This document shows, one piece after another, positions 47,601-63,723 of a DNA stretch of 64,000 bases. Numbering within the stretch: position 1 is the stretch's first letter; each line of letters starts with the position of its first letter. Source of the DNA: Apostichopus japonicus (taxonomy: Eukaryota; Echinodermata; Holothuroidea; Aspidochirotida; Stichopodidae). The stretch spans positions 17,217,501 through 17,281,500 of the forward strand of contig NC_092569.1 in the NCBI RefSeq assembly GCF_037975245.1, read 5' to 3'. The notes below the pieces were generated by a model that was not told the origin of the DNA, did no database searches, and saw only the letters and a list, made by a program, of their open reading frames with translations. Position numbers and translations under genes: made by a program.

Positions 47601-49129
47601 CCATACAGGCTTTACTTGGACAAAAAGTGGAGTGATTAAATGTAACAGAGAGCGGACTACAGTTATCATTATAACATTTTTGGCTTAAGTTAAAGAAATT
47701 TCAATTTAAAGATGTAATCATTTAGTCAACAAATTTTTATTTCAAGTAAGATAACCTATACTGTAGGCGAACAATACTATGAGTAATAATGTAGTCAAAA
47801 CGTTTTGTTAAGGGGCAGTCATCCGTACTTAATGGGGAATTTTAGAGATATATATAAAAGTCGATTAAATTTAGTGAGATCTACGTTCAAAGTTTATAAA
47901 ATGATTATGGTAGTCTTAATGAATTTAACTGTTCAGCTGCCTTAAAATAACTTTCACGAATGTTTTGCTTTATTCTGAAATATGAACAGAGGGCTTACCA
48001 CATTTTCTCAATTATACAATAAATTGTTAACATATTTAAATTAGACCAGTTGAAACGCGATAGGGTAAAGGCTTTATTAAGATAAGAAGTGGAGTGATTA
48101 ATGAAACAGAAAGCGGATTACAATTAATTTTTTTCTTATTAATATTATTATATATTTTTCGCTTGAGTTAAGAAATTTCAAGATAAAGATGAAATCATTG
48201 AATTATTCAAATGTAAAGTGTAAGTTAATCATATTACTTAGTCTTACAATACTTTGCGTACTACTATAGATAAATCGATTTGATAAGAGGCAATTATCCG
48301 TATCAAGTGGGAAAATATAAAGACTTGATAATAGTCATAACATTAAGTGAGATCTATGGTTAATGTTTTTAAAAGTGATCAGGGTAGTCTTAATGGATTT
48401 AAATGTTCAACTGTCTTAAAAAAAATTCTACGAATATTTTGTTTTATTCTGGAAATATTGGCAGTCATTTACTAAACAATTTAGTAAAACAAACAATTCC
48501 CGTGTATGAACTTTAGTGTTATATTACATAAACTAGCGACAAATGGGTAAACATTAACACATAGGTTTACATTAGCGGGATTGTGCGTTATTCATTGAAA
48601 ATATAAGAAAACGCTTCTTAAGGCAATTAAAAATTTGGGTTTAACTAAAAAGACAAATTTATACATTTTTGTAGCTTTTAGTGCACATTTTACAACAAAA
48701 CCACACTTCCCTGTACGCTGCTGAAGATAGATTATTATTTTGGAAAGAAGGAATTAATTGAAGAAATATTAGTATTAACAAAATAAATTTACTTTTATAT
48801 AAGTCGCCATATTCAAACTGCATAAATTTTAAGAATGTTATATTATAAATTGCCGAACAGGTTATTAAGTATTTTTGATTTTCTTCATATTTATTTCAAA
48901 AATGAAGCATAAAAGAGTTTATCCAGTGATTGAATTTTCGACCTGACTCTCTTGTTGTTAAAATTGTAACATCTAACAATCAAAAAAGATTCATGAACAC
49001 AACGATTTATAAGAAACAAGAACGAAAACTGTAAACTGTTTAACTCACCGTTTCTTCCGAGGACGTAAAGGCGATAGTTGTTGTGCACAAGAATGCAAAT
49101 ATTGCTCGAACAGCCACGGAAGGCTCCAT
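41377..49129 (-). CDS. Gene 3: FReD-TIL-EGF-FReD paralogue, frame broken in exon 4
   Basis: Same eight exons as gene 2: 49049-49129, 45636-45681, 44801-44970, 44273-44511, 43921-44138, 43500-43808, 42927-43197, 41377-41684. All phases agree except exon 4, which is 239 nt (phase 2) where phase 1 is needed and has TGA at 44286-44284. Translation as it stands would end at residue 174, inside the first FReD. Downstream exons keep open frames and intact cysteines, so the break looks recent, or is an assembly error, or is avoided by splicing I cannot see. In the last exon the calcium-site-like motif reads DRDIP rather than the usual D.DND. Oriented and spaced like genes 2 and 4. Confidence 0.7.
41685..42926 (-). 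other. Gene 3 intron 7
   Basis: Intron without visible exon. It carries a G run near 41810. It lacks the long (TA)n array present in introns 7 of genes 2 and 4. Confidence 0.7.
42927..43197 (-). CDS. Gene 3 exon 7: FReD-2 middle segment
   Basis: 90 codons plus one base. VFQRRTDDSTSFYQNW, then FWLGNEKLYYLTNQ and YKLRLDITT. It is three codons longer than gene 2 in the Gly/Ser-rich tail before the donor. Confidence 0.83.
43500..43808 (-). CDS. Gene 3 exon 6: TILa/EGF-like module and FReD-2 start
   Basis: 103 codons, phase 0 both ends. CTRKCSCNNN, then CNEGYAGDGEDC and DCQDVYDAG...GVYSIMPTG, ending EGWT at the donor. Confidence 0.82.
43921..44138 (-). CDS. Gene 3 exon 5: TIL domain
   Basis: 218 nt as in genes 2 and 4. 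CPTNMIYGTCSCKATC, GCNRDCLGTEGCTCPAGF, SGCGC: all 11 Cys kept. Phase 1 entry, which the preceding exon no longer supplies. Confidence 0.82.
44273..44511 (-). CDS. Gene 3 exon 4: FReD-1 middle segment with premature stop
   Basis: Begins VIQRRDSGAVNFDRSW, contains STEFWLGNEKLSYLTNQ and ends ...DEWGQ followed by TGA (44286-44284), 11 bases before a good donor (|gtaagtgag at 44272). Genes 2 and 4 continue here for another 13-14 codons. The exon is 239 nt rather than 265, so the phase to the TIL exon is off by one. Confidence 0.75.
44624..44683. repeat. (TG)n/(TA)n microsatellite
   Basis: TG run followed by about 45 bases of TA with small interruptions, in gene 3 intron 3. Absent at the matching place in genes 2 and 4. 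Confidence 0.9.
44801..44970 (-). CDS. Gene 3 exon 3: FReD-1 N-terminal segment
   Basis: 170 nt. YPKDCQDVQSQC, SSGVYIIKPDG, PFEVFCNND, GGGGWT at the donor gtgtgt. Open throughout. Confidence 0.83.
45636..45681 (-). CDS. Gene 3 exon 2: short linker
   Basis: 46 nt, same peptide as gene 2 exon 2 (SIHRRSLPSTTDGTQ), one silent difference near the donor. Conserved ends support a real exon. Confidence 0.62.
45682..49048 (-). other. Gene 3 intron 1
   Basis: From 45894 on it is collinear with 1-3217. AT-rich, G run at 45897-45907, no exon seen. ORF 46649-46879 is not recognisable. Confidence 0.6.
49049..49129 (-). CDS. Gene 3 exon 1: signal peptide
   Basis: ATG at 49129-49127, 27 codons, donor |gtgagtt. 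Protein identical to gene 1 exon 1. Confidence 0.74.
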
Positions 49130-49315
49130 ATTTTATGAATGTCTTGGTATAATATAAATGAAAGCTACAAATGAAATGTATCTCATGAGGTTAGAAATAT
49201 CCTCAATTTTCCTGAAAACAACGGATGACCTGAAGGTATTCACAAAGATGTAAAATGATTATGTCTCGCAGCCAGTTTACATTGTTCTTCTTCGTTATTA
49301 GATACCGTCTGTCAG

Positions 49316-49398
49316 TTTTAAATATATAAGGATTCAAAGGCACCCATCCACAATGGAAACTTCCAGTCCATAAAGGAAGACTGATACATATTACGTCA
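49316..49398 (-). promoter_or_regulatory. Promoter-like block upstream of gene 3
   Basis: TGACGTAA (49391-49398), GGAAACTTCC (49355-49364), TATA-like AT-rich stretch (49316-49329). Same order and nearly the same distances as gene 1. About 80 bases further upstream the duplicated spacer is cut by the 4.6-kb insertion. Confidence 0.4.
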
Positions 49399-51364
49399 CG
49401 TTGCGGAAATATTTACACATTGTGCGAGAATTTACCATTAACAGTTTTGTAGATGTGTTAATTTCTATGTAAGGTACACTGAAAAAATAAAGTAGTCAAT
49501 ATTGCCACGGACTAACGTTAAATTAGTCTGTAACGTTAGTCAATGCACACGGACTAGCAAAAATCTTCGTTTCATCGCTGCTTCTTAGTTAGTTTACACA
49601 GACTAAGGAAAATATAATCGCAGCTTAGTCGGTGGCGACGGACTAAGGTATTTTAACCCATGGACTAAGAACGATACGGACACCCGATTTACGCCATAAT
49701 CGTAGCTTAGTCGGTGTCGACGGACTAATGTATTTTAACCCAATTCGATTCACTTCAATTTGGAAACCGAGAGGCAACGGCAGCTTGCTGGGCTTGGCAT
49801 AGTTTCATACGATCACTCTAAGCAACTTTCAACCGTAAATCACCCAAGAAGGTCTTTAGAAGAATGGAGGTATTAACTGCATCATCGGCCTACCTGTTAT
49901 TCCTTTAACTTGAAGGTAAAATTAAAGTTAATTGTTAGGCCACTGGCACTAGTACTGTATTATGGTTAGTGTAACGCTACCGTTGTCACGTTGGCGTTTC
50001 GCAATACACAAGTGCAATGACAGTGAGAAGCCTATAGGCTTCTATTGGGTACTGCAGTGCATTCTCAACACTAAAGTGTGCATCCTAAACACCAATTAAC
50101 AATGTGTTATGTGTGTATTGGGCTAGATTGAACAGTGGCACATAATCTTCTTATTTATTCCCAAACAAATGCTGGAACTATAAGGCTCAATAGTTTATTT
50201 GAAGTCTACACTCATTTGGTAAAGATTTCCTGTAATTTCCCATGTGAATCTAAATGAGTAGGCTTTGTGATATTGAATAAGCAAGGCTAGACCTTCAAAC
50301 GTACAGTCACAGTAGGCTGAACAAATTATGTTGGCTAGTCAACGGTATTATATGTTACGAGCAGTCAGGATGCACGCTTCAGTTCTATTTAACCTTTTCA
50401 TTTATCATTTTTTAGTATTTAATTTCCGGTCACGCCCAGGAAACAATTGCGACATTCCTTCACGGTCGACTTGCTTACTGTAAGAAGTATTAACCGTTTT
50501 TTCTCAGGAAAGCTTGTTAGTCTGAAGTTATTATAACATGTGCTTTTAGTATACTGCCAAAAGAGTAAGTTGTTGTATTTGTATTGATATTTTATGTAGA
50601 AGTAACGGAAAATTTAGTATGTTTAGTTTGGTCTAATTGCACGTTTTTTTTCTGTCCAATGTAGTGCAGGGTTCACTTGCGCGAATTCAAATTATTCTGT
50701 TTATGTATATGTATATGCATCGATTCTTAGATTATGATGTTTTTTTGACATTTATTTGTAATTCAAGCATATCTGTTTAGTAGCAAAGTTTAAAGGTTAA
50801 GATTAATTAGTTTTCTCTTTTTGATCCTAGATTGAATGAAACTCATTGGCGTAAATAATAGATCAGATGATACAGTTTAACGCAGTTGCTAAAACTCTGG
50901 GTATTCTCTAGTCTTCGCCGGTCCATTATATACTTCAGTACTACTAGTAAGACTATATCAAAACGACCGAAGACAAACTTAGTGTAACAAAGTACTGATT
51001 CTCCTCTAGCCTAGGTCTAAACAGGCTTGTTATATGAGCAAGCAAAATAACAACTAAAAACGATTAGGCCTATAAATAAGTTGGCTCAGTGCATTTCTGT
51101 TTCTAAAATTTTATATTTTTAAAGATCATAAAAACAAACAAAGATTTAGCCCATGTTTTATTATCTCTGTATTCTGGGCATTTGATTCTGGTTGCAATGG
51201 TGATGACACTCTCGTTCAAATTTTCAGCTTTATACAGTCTGCTTCAAACTTTGGGATTGTTTTTAGAGACTATAGTGGAAGCAAATCTCACATAACTTTG
51301 TGGTGACAACTTTATTTTTTTTTTTTCAAATGATGAATACTTTGCTGTTTCTTTCTTCCAGCAG

Positions 51365-51577
51365 GAATTGAAAAGCCAAATATCTAAGTCAAGGGTGAGC
51401 TTTCCTGTGATGTACGACACCAGTGTCGAGGCAACAACAGAAGAGGAGAACTGTGTTATATATGGCTTAAAGACATGTTTTAAGATGATATATTGGTACC
51501 CTTCGCAGAACAAAAGAAATTATCCAAGAGTCCAAAAAAGCAAAGGAACAAGTACCATAGAGAAAAAAGATGGAAGA
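51365..51577 (+). CDS. Exon-like ORF A inside the 4.6-kb element
   Basis: 71 codons between an acceptor (ttcttccagcag|) and a donor (|gtgagt), phase 0. Begins ELKSQISKSRVSFPVMYD and has a Lys-rich end. It joins in frame to 53359-53445. No family recognised: captured host exon or remnant of an element gene. Confidence 0.35.
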
Positions 51578-51720
51578 GTGAGTTTAACTATTGTACCCAA
51601 CTGTGTAATGATATTTAAGATACTTTTCATAACCTGTTTTAAAAAAAAAAAAACCAGTCTAGTATATCATTTACGTGCAAGCTTCATAAGTTTGGTCAAA
51701 TTTTCACTACTCTGTAGAGC

Positions 51721-53100
51721 GGGAGTCCAGAGGGTTTGGTTAGCTGGGAAGGTAACCAATTGCCTGGTACATCACAATGTTCACAATGCATTCCTGTATA
51801 TGAAACCTGATGACTGGCAAACCGACTGTGGTGGATGTGGCTGGGAGAGCAATTTTAAAGTCACCTAACAGCTAACCTAGAGCAGCTTTCATGGTAACCA
51901 CATCAAAGTAAGAACAATGTGTCAGGTATGGCCCCAAGAGCAACAAATGGCCATTGCCAGTAATTATTGGTGGTGGGGTACCTCTGCCAGTGATCTATAA
52001 TTGACCCCTCACGGCTGACCTAGGTCAGCTCATGAGGTAACCACTTGAAACCTACTGGAAAATGTTGGTTAGGACTTCAGATACAAGGGATGGGCATTGC
52101 CAGTAATTTTTATTGGTGGGGTACCCCTGCTAGTAGACCCCCAATATGCCCATCCCCTCATTGACCTAGGTGAGCTCATGATTTGACCAGTTGAAACCTA
52201 CAGGAAAATGATAGGTATCACTTCATATGTAAGGATGGGCATTTCCAGTATTTTATATTGGTGGGCCACCACTGCCAGAGTCCGCCCATCCCTTACATAT
52301 AGAATCCTGTCAATAATTTTCCAGTAGTTTTCAACTGGTTAAATCATGAGCTGACCTAGATCAATGAGGGGGGGGGGGGGGCTTTTTGGGGTCTACTGGC
52401 AGGGGTACCCCACTAATATAAATTACTGGAAATGCCCATCCCTTACATATATATAGAGTCCTACCAATCATTTTACAGTAGTTTTCAACTGGTTATCTCA
52501 TGAGCTGACCTACGTCAATGAGGGAATGGGCATTTTGGGGGTCTACTGGCAGGGTTACCCCCCCCCAATATAAATTACTGGAAATTCCCATCCCTTACAT
52601 ATGAAGTGATACCATTTTCCAGTAGTTTTCAACTGGTTACATCATGAGCTCATCTAGGTCAATGGGGGATGGGCATTTTGGGGGTCTACTGGCAGGGGTA
52701 CCCCACCAATAAAAATTACTGGCAATGCCCATCAGTTGTATCTGAAGCCCTAACCAACATTTTCCCGTAGGTTTCAAGTGGTTACCTCATGAGCTGACCT
52801 AGGTCAGCCTTGAGGGGTCAATTATAGATCACTGGCAGGGGTACCCCACCACCAATAATTACTGGCAATGGCCATTTGTTGCTCTTGGGGCCATACCTGA
52901 CATATTGTACTTACTTTGATGTGTTACCATGAAAGCTGATCTAGGTTAGCTATCAGGTGACTTTAAAATTGCTCTCCCAGCCACACCCACCACAGTCGGT
53001 TTGCCAGTCGTCTGGTTTCATATACAGGAATGCATTGTGAACATTGTGATGTACCAGGCAATTGGTTACCTTCCCAGCTAACCAAACCCTCTGGGATCCC
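51721..53100. repeat. Large inverted-repeat array inside the 4.6-kb element
   Basis: The outer arms are inverted copies: GTTTGGTTAGCTGGGAAGG near 51736 reappears as its complement near 53068, and the match runs inward for hundreds of bases. Between them lie repeated units of about 150-170 bases, marked by GGGGTACCCCTGC, ATTACTGGCAATG and TCATGAGCTGACCTA. One unit orientation fills the left arm and the other the right. The transcript would fold into a long hairpin. Confidence 0.75.
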
Positions 53101-53358
53101 GGTCTATTGGGATCATTATTAACATGATTAACGTAATTATTAAGCTTTGAGAAATAACTTGGTGTTATGCTGTGCAAAGCTAATAATAATTTGGTAAAGC
53201 TGCTATTCCTGGCTTATAATTTGAGGGACCTAGATTTAAATGTATACCTCCCAATATGTTATAAAATTTTAATGTAAATGTATGTTTATGATAATGTGAG
53301 TTATCATGTGCTATATCTGTATCTGTGCTTACACGTATATCATATTTTCTGTTCACAG

Positions 53359-53445
53359 GTCAATAATGGTGCAGATTTTGGCTTCCTGAAGACAAGTGGG
53401 AGGCCATTTGTAGTTAAGAGAAACACTCTGTTCGTGAAGACTTAA
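53359..53445 (+). CDS. Exon-like ORF B inside the 4.6-kb element
   Basis: Acceptor gttcacag| then VNNGADFGFLKTSGRPFVVK and a TAA at 53443-53445, 28 codons. Phase 0 matches exon-like ORF A. Function unknown. Confidence 0.3.
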   Translation, partial: VNNGADFGFLKTSGRPFVVKRNTLFVKT

Positions 53446-53740
53446 CTGGTGTCGATTTGGGGTACCACTTTAAAACGAAAGTCATGAGGAACCCTTGCCC
53501 AAGATTCAACTTTGCATTATTGTGCAGTGCTATACTTTTGCGATTCATGTTTGATCCATTAACTTGTCTTAAATTTGCTGGGAAAAAATCAGATTTTCAG
53601 ATTTTATTTACAGTGATTTCTTCTCTATCTGTCGAAAGTCAGCCTTTTGTAGACATCAGAAGTTTTATCAGAAATAAATACTGCCAACGTACACATTATT
53701 TGTGTTTCTTCTGCTCTCTTTTCTTTCAGTGATACTAGTC

Positions 53741-54105
53741 AGTGAAACTAGTCGGGTTTAATTCTTTCAGTGAATCTAGTCAGTGCAACTAGTCAGTCGA
53801 TACCGACTAAGAAAGGTTAGTCGGGAGAGGCACCATCCTGACTAATGTAAAACCTGCTATAAACTAGTCGGTGGCTCATATAAATTAGTCGGTAAAAACC
53901 TACTAATGTCACCAACTAATGTAACTGACTAATATACATTTACCAACTAAGAAATTGTTGATCGACTAAGCTGACGGACTAAGATGACCGACTAAGAAAT
54001 CCAACTGACTAAGGAATAAATTAGTCGGTATAGCAACTGACTAAGGCTATGTTAGTCGGGAGAGGCACCAGATGGACTAACGTTTTGTTAGTCGGTGAAC
54101 CAATT
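53741..54105. repeat. Subterminal TTAGTC/GACTAA motif array
   Basis: Well over a dozen copies of TTAGTC(GG) or its complement within 365 bases. A matching cluster stands at 49525-49740 near the other end. Such arrays bind transposase in CACTA elements; that role is inferred here. Confidence 0.7.
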
Positions 54106-54120
54106 TAAGTTTTCAGTGTA

Positions 54121-56867
54121 GCAGGTTGAGTATAACAAGTTTATTCTCAATTATTGGATGAGACACTTTACCAGGCGACTTTCAGTGTCACATAAATCTG
54201 CCTCCACGAATTATGGTGAAGCTTTTATTCATTTGATTCTAGGACAGTTGAAAAGATTGAAACATGTAAGGATGCAGGGATGAAATTCAATTTTCTAAAA
54301 ACTTAAAACTATATTATCAACATAAATCAAGTTCGTAATGTTAAATATACGGTAAGCAATTGGTATGCAACCTTTATTAAAAATATCAAATTACTCATAT
54401 CATTGCGTGGAATCAACGTCCTCTCCTCTCTCACTTCCTTTGTCCTCTCTTATTTAGTATTTGGCCTATTGACACACACAAAGTTATACCAGGAACCTCG
54501 TACACCAGGTTTACCAGAGAGAGGGGGCAGGGGCAGAATGCACTCCACATTTTTAGAGGAAGAAGCGTGGAAGAGTAATCGATATTCTCTCAAACGTTGA
54601 GAAGATTTGGAGTTCTACCACAAAATGTATTATAAATGATGGAAAAGATTGCATACGTGCATAATTATATGTACTATCGTTTGGCTACATAACAACCTAG
54701 CAATTGTCGGATCAATAACAAAACAAATATACACCTTTATGTGCTAACGTATCCATACTTTCATATTTATATTGTAAGATATCTTAACTTAGCAACCTAG
54801 AAACTAGCTATCATTTCCAAAATAAAGTTGCATCTATGACACACATAAATTTGTCTCTTTCAATCGTGATTTTCTATTATGTTTCTTATCTTGAACAAAT
54901 TATCGTTTGGGGAAGTTAGTAAGCGGAAAGAATTTCTAGCGAAAACAAATAAACACTTCCGAACAATAACAGTGGTAATTTAAGTTAGTAGATATTGAAG
55001 TCTAGACTAAAAATCTTTATGGTGTCTGAATGGGTTGTGTTAATTGTCCGTTGTTGAAGCATAACGAGAATGTTATAGTTTATGTAAAAACTGTTTTCTT
55101 ATGACAGGAATCTGCTGCGTATATGAACATTTCCAACAATATGAATGTTAGAGATGATTTGTGTATACGTGTATACATTTGTAAAGATCTAGCTTTCGAC
55201 CTGGCTCCTAGGCTAAATAAGAATGAACTTATGAAGAACTGTCTGATTAATAGAATGCCAATCTAGATCTGTCCAGTCTTGTCAGGTGATGACGATAACT
55301 AGCACAACAATGTTGTAAGAAATCAATAGTATATGCATACAAGTTGGAAATCATCGTACTATTCAAATATAACCGTTCATTAGCATATTGCTCCACAGAG
55401 CCAATCACAAGTAAACAGAAGTATGTACATTCATAAGTGCTATGGCCCGCGGATTTTTTAGAAAATTGCTATGGGATCCCGCAAGTTACATTTCAGGCCG
55501 ACAACGGGTTTGAGACAATTAAAGTTGTAAAACGCCGACTTTTTAAGTAAAATGTTCAGCCATATTAGATATAATATGAATGCTAAAATTCCTTCGCGCT
55601 CTCTGTTAATATGTCATACTTGAACACCAAATAAGATTAACTTGTGTAAACTTCAGTACAATTTAGCAGCACACAAGATCGTGTTTCATCTTATTTTCTC
55701 TAATTATTTAACTGATTGTATTTATGGTTTTATTGCATCTTTAGAATCATGCAATCTTCTTTCATGGAAAGACATTCTTGCTAGTGACAACACAAGCAAA
55801 ATGGTGCATCACGGAGCCGATGACAGCACTAGTACAGCGGTATCGAAAATGGAAAATAATATTTCATCTTAGATATGATAACATGTAAATGCAGAGAACA
55901 GGTAATAAATTCTAGATCGTTTTAGTTCGAAACAATTCAGCAGGAATAGCTACGTAACACTCACAGTGCGTTGTTCTTATATTCAAGCTCACAACTAATA
56001 CGACATTGTTTGGCACGTATTTACTACTTTAGTAATAAGAGCCCTTGTTAAAATATCTTCGTTAAGGAATTGATCAAATAAATAAACGTGCCGCATTAGT
56101 TATTTGCATCTTTTTTTGTTGTGTAGAAAACTGGAAGGTAACACATCCAAACAATTAGGAATATGGCTTCTTTCTCAACAAATTCAGGAAGCCATGGACT
56201 ACCAGTGACGTAGCCAGCGGGCGGCAGAGGGCAGAGGGCAGAGGCCCCCCCCCTTCATTTTTTTTTCGGGGACGCGATTGGCGACGGTGAAAAATCGAAG
56301 GGAGCAAACAAATCAAAAGGTACTCGAATCTGGGGGATGGGCCGATAAATGGGGGGAGGGGCGAAGGGTGGCATTAAATAGAATATCATTAGCGATCACC
56401 TCAAAAATGTACGTGCTACACGCGCGTTTGCAGTGACTCTCTGAGTAGCCATATATTTGTATTCACATAATTTTTTTTTTCAATATGTGATCTAACCGTG
56501 TTCACAAAATTGGTAAAGTTTTCGAACCAAAAAACACGAATGTAGTTTAAAAACGTAGAAATGATAGCACCATTTTGCATCTAAGACCATTTCGAAATTT
56601 GAATCATCAATTAATCTCCCGTCCCTCGGGACGGCGACCCATTGCTATGTGCCTGAAAATGGGGACAGCAAATTGACTTTGCCCGCTACTACATCAACAA
56701 CCTACCTAAGCCCCTGTGGACAACACCGTATTTTCAGGCACTTATTTTATAGTTTGATGCTACATACTGACAAGTATATCCTTTAACCGTCACATGCATG
56801 CAGGTTTCAGACTGGTATTCCGAGACATGGACACTGTGGTTACGGTAATCGCATAAACTATAGGCCC
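54121..56867. repeat. Duplicated intergenic spacer, copy 5
   Basis: Near-identical to 3646-6587, apart from a deletion of about 200 bases near 54650 relative to 4170-4390 and small indels. No gene. Confidence 0.65.

Positions 56868-56948
<81 letters not shown>
56868..56948. repeat. (TA)n microsatellite
   Basis: About 80 bases of TA with one C interruption. Counterpart of 6588-6676. Confidence 0.95.
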
Positions 56949-56951
<3 letters not shown>

Positions 56952-59288
56952 TGTCATTGTCTGTGGGTAGGACTTGAAATGTTCGGATGTGATGTTTAGG
57001 AGGCTAACATAGTAGTGCATTGTTTAAAAGTGTGCTTATTTCCCACCTAAACACCATTAACGTCCAAGGTACTTTACTTCCTTTACTTACTGCTAATTTT
57101 AAAAGTACTTCAATAGAAACTGTTGCTATAAAAAGAAAGTTCTGCTATGAATCAAGCCTTTCCAATAATTGCTGTAAGAATAGTCCATAAGTAAAGTGTT
57201 ACCTCACTTTACTATACTATTGTGGTTCAGTGATATTACTACATTAGGTTGTGGTCTCAAAGACCTCCTAAAAGGCATTCAATACGTCATATCACTTTCA
57301 TTAAACCAGGTACCAACTGACGTTTTTCTATTCCATCATCATTACCAGCACACTTGTTAAAACATATGTTGGATTATGTCTGTATACTTTTAACGAGATT
57401 TCTGCATCGCTTCATGTTACATATTGTTGAAGTTATTCGGTGTTTTATATGGTTCACAAGGAAGGAATAACCCCTCTACTTGATAAACTGTTGTTTAAGT
57501 AGGGATGCTCAAAGTCATGCAGTGAGGTGGTGAAGGGAATGGGGGGGGGGGGAGGTAACGCTAATGTTTAACATGTTGCCAGTGGCTAGCCCCTGAGTAC
57601 ATTAAATTTTGCCCGTTCATGTTTGTCAATAGTTACGGTTCGATTTGTGGGAATTTCCCTCACCATCGAAAACTTTTGTTTTAAGTTGAGAGAACTCAAT
57701 GTGATATGATGATGCCTAATGCAACTTATCAAGAACATTTATTATCACGTCAGTAGCCCTAAAAACATGGTCTTCATTTTGTTAAATGTAATTAAGCTTA
57801 TAGAGATACATTTTTACACACACCATTAATATACAACATATATATTTCCTACATACTACATCATGCTGGGAGGGGATTGTAAAATTATTATGTTGAAATG
57901 ATTACAATGTTCTAATTGCATTGTAGATTAGAGGTATATATGTTGAGACAGAAGGAAAGAACGTTAATCATAAATTCCGAACCAAGTGGTGCTAAAGTTT
58001 GTGGATATTGCAGCAGGCTTTGTTTTCCTAAATGCGCTGACTTATACAGTTTTTAGTTTTACGACTTACTTCTTTTGGTCTGTATCATATACGACAATTT
58101 AATAATGCATTATATTTTTAAATTCACTACATAATTTAAGTAGTAAGTTCAACTTGATAACTTACGGCAAAGAAATTTTTGACAGTATTACTTTCTTGCA
58201 AAATGTTAGCGAATATGTGACGAAATCATCCCATCGGCCGTTTACCTGTGAGCAGAATTCGGATGGAAGCTCACTAAGTTAGTGGCCAGAGTAGGCTACT
58301 TATAGTGCATTGTTTTATGTATGGCTGATCAAAGATAGTGAATTTAAAGTGGTTTGAATATATTATATCTAAATATGGACGTTTTAGTTGACTGTTGTGT
58401 TTGTAAAGTATAAAGTAGACACCGTAATAAATTGCTCATTGGGCGCTGTAGGTTTTAAGTCACTGACTGATACACAGATAGCCAATTGACCCTAATTGTG
58501 TTATGGTATCTTAGTAATTATAGGTTATCTGTATAAGTTCAGATAAATGAAAGCAGGCTAGTAGAAGTCGAGCCTTAAGACTTCAAAGCCTAATAGAAAT
58601 AGCCAAAAGTTATATTGTTGTTGTGTAAGCGTTATTGGGAGTGCGGTTGGGAATGATCTTAAAGCACGAGATCCTGCGATTCAAGAATGGAATAGCTAGT
58701 ATATATGAAAAGTTCCTAAAGGTATTATTGTTCTAGTATTAATACTTTACAGGGTAAGGTAGGGGAAAGGTCTTTATGCGGGGAATCGGAATATGTCATT
58801 CTTGAAACCAGTACCTATTAAATATATACTAATATATAGATACTAAGAAGTGATCTTGTTGTTGTGTTAGCATTTAGCCAAGCTTATATTAGGCGGCGTG
58901 ATTCGAGCTCGATGACAGAAAGAGGTACATCATACAGGCAACTTGTTCAACAAATGTATTTGGTACAAGTATTTTATAATCGAATCTTATTTTACTCACG
59001 AAGAACAACAATAATGATGGATAAGACACTAGTACTAAAGTCATGCTTAAAGACTTGATTGTGTCCTTTGCTTCAAGTTCAAGCCCTGAAAATTTTTCCA
59101 GTTAGCCATTTACAGTTTTGCTCCTAAAAGAATAGTCACGTACTTTATCGGCCTTCTTTTTTGAATGGCGTTAGTAATTTAGATATTATTCTTTCCTTTG
59201 TTACAAGACGAGTCACTTTTATGGTTATTCGGCGAAAGTAGTCTTCTCTTTGTTGTCTCGTGAGGAATTTTATGACAGGCTAAGCCAT
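56949..59288. other. 3' flank of gene 4
   Basis: Collinear with 6677-9014, few differences. No gene recognised. Confidence 0.55.

Positions 59289-63723
<4,435 letters not shown>

Larger units (their letters stand above)
49477..54118. mobile_element. 4.6-kb CACTG-ended DNA transposon-like insertion
   Basis: Ends CACTGAAAA and TTTTCAGTG are inverted. TA is duplicated at 49475-49476 and 54119-54120. The uninterrupted site is visible twice, near 3643 (AAGGTAGCAGG) and near 17427. Many short TTAGTC/GACTAA motifs crowd both ends. CACT[A/G] ends, a 2-bp duplication and subterminal motif arrays fit animal CACTA/EnSpm elements; a Tc1/mariner-like origin (TA site) is the alternative. No transposase domain is recognised, so it is probably non-autonomous. 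Confidence 0.7.

Noticed and set aside
51368-51868. Single 166-codon ORF
   Set aside because: It reads through a good donor at 51578 into the inverted-repeat array. Only the first 71 codons look exonic.
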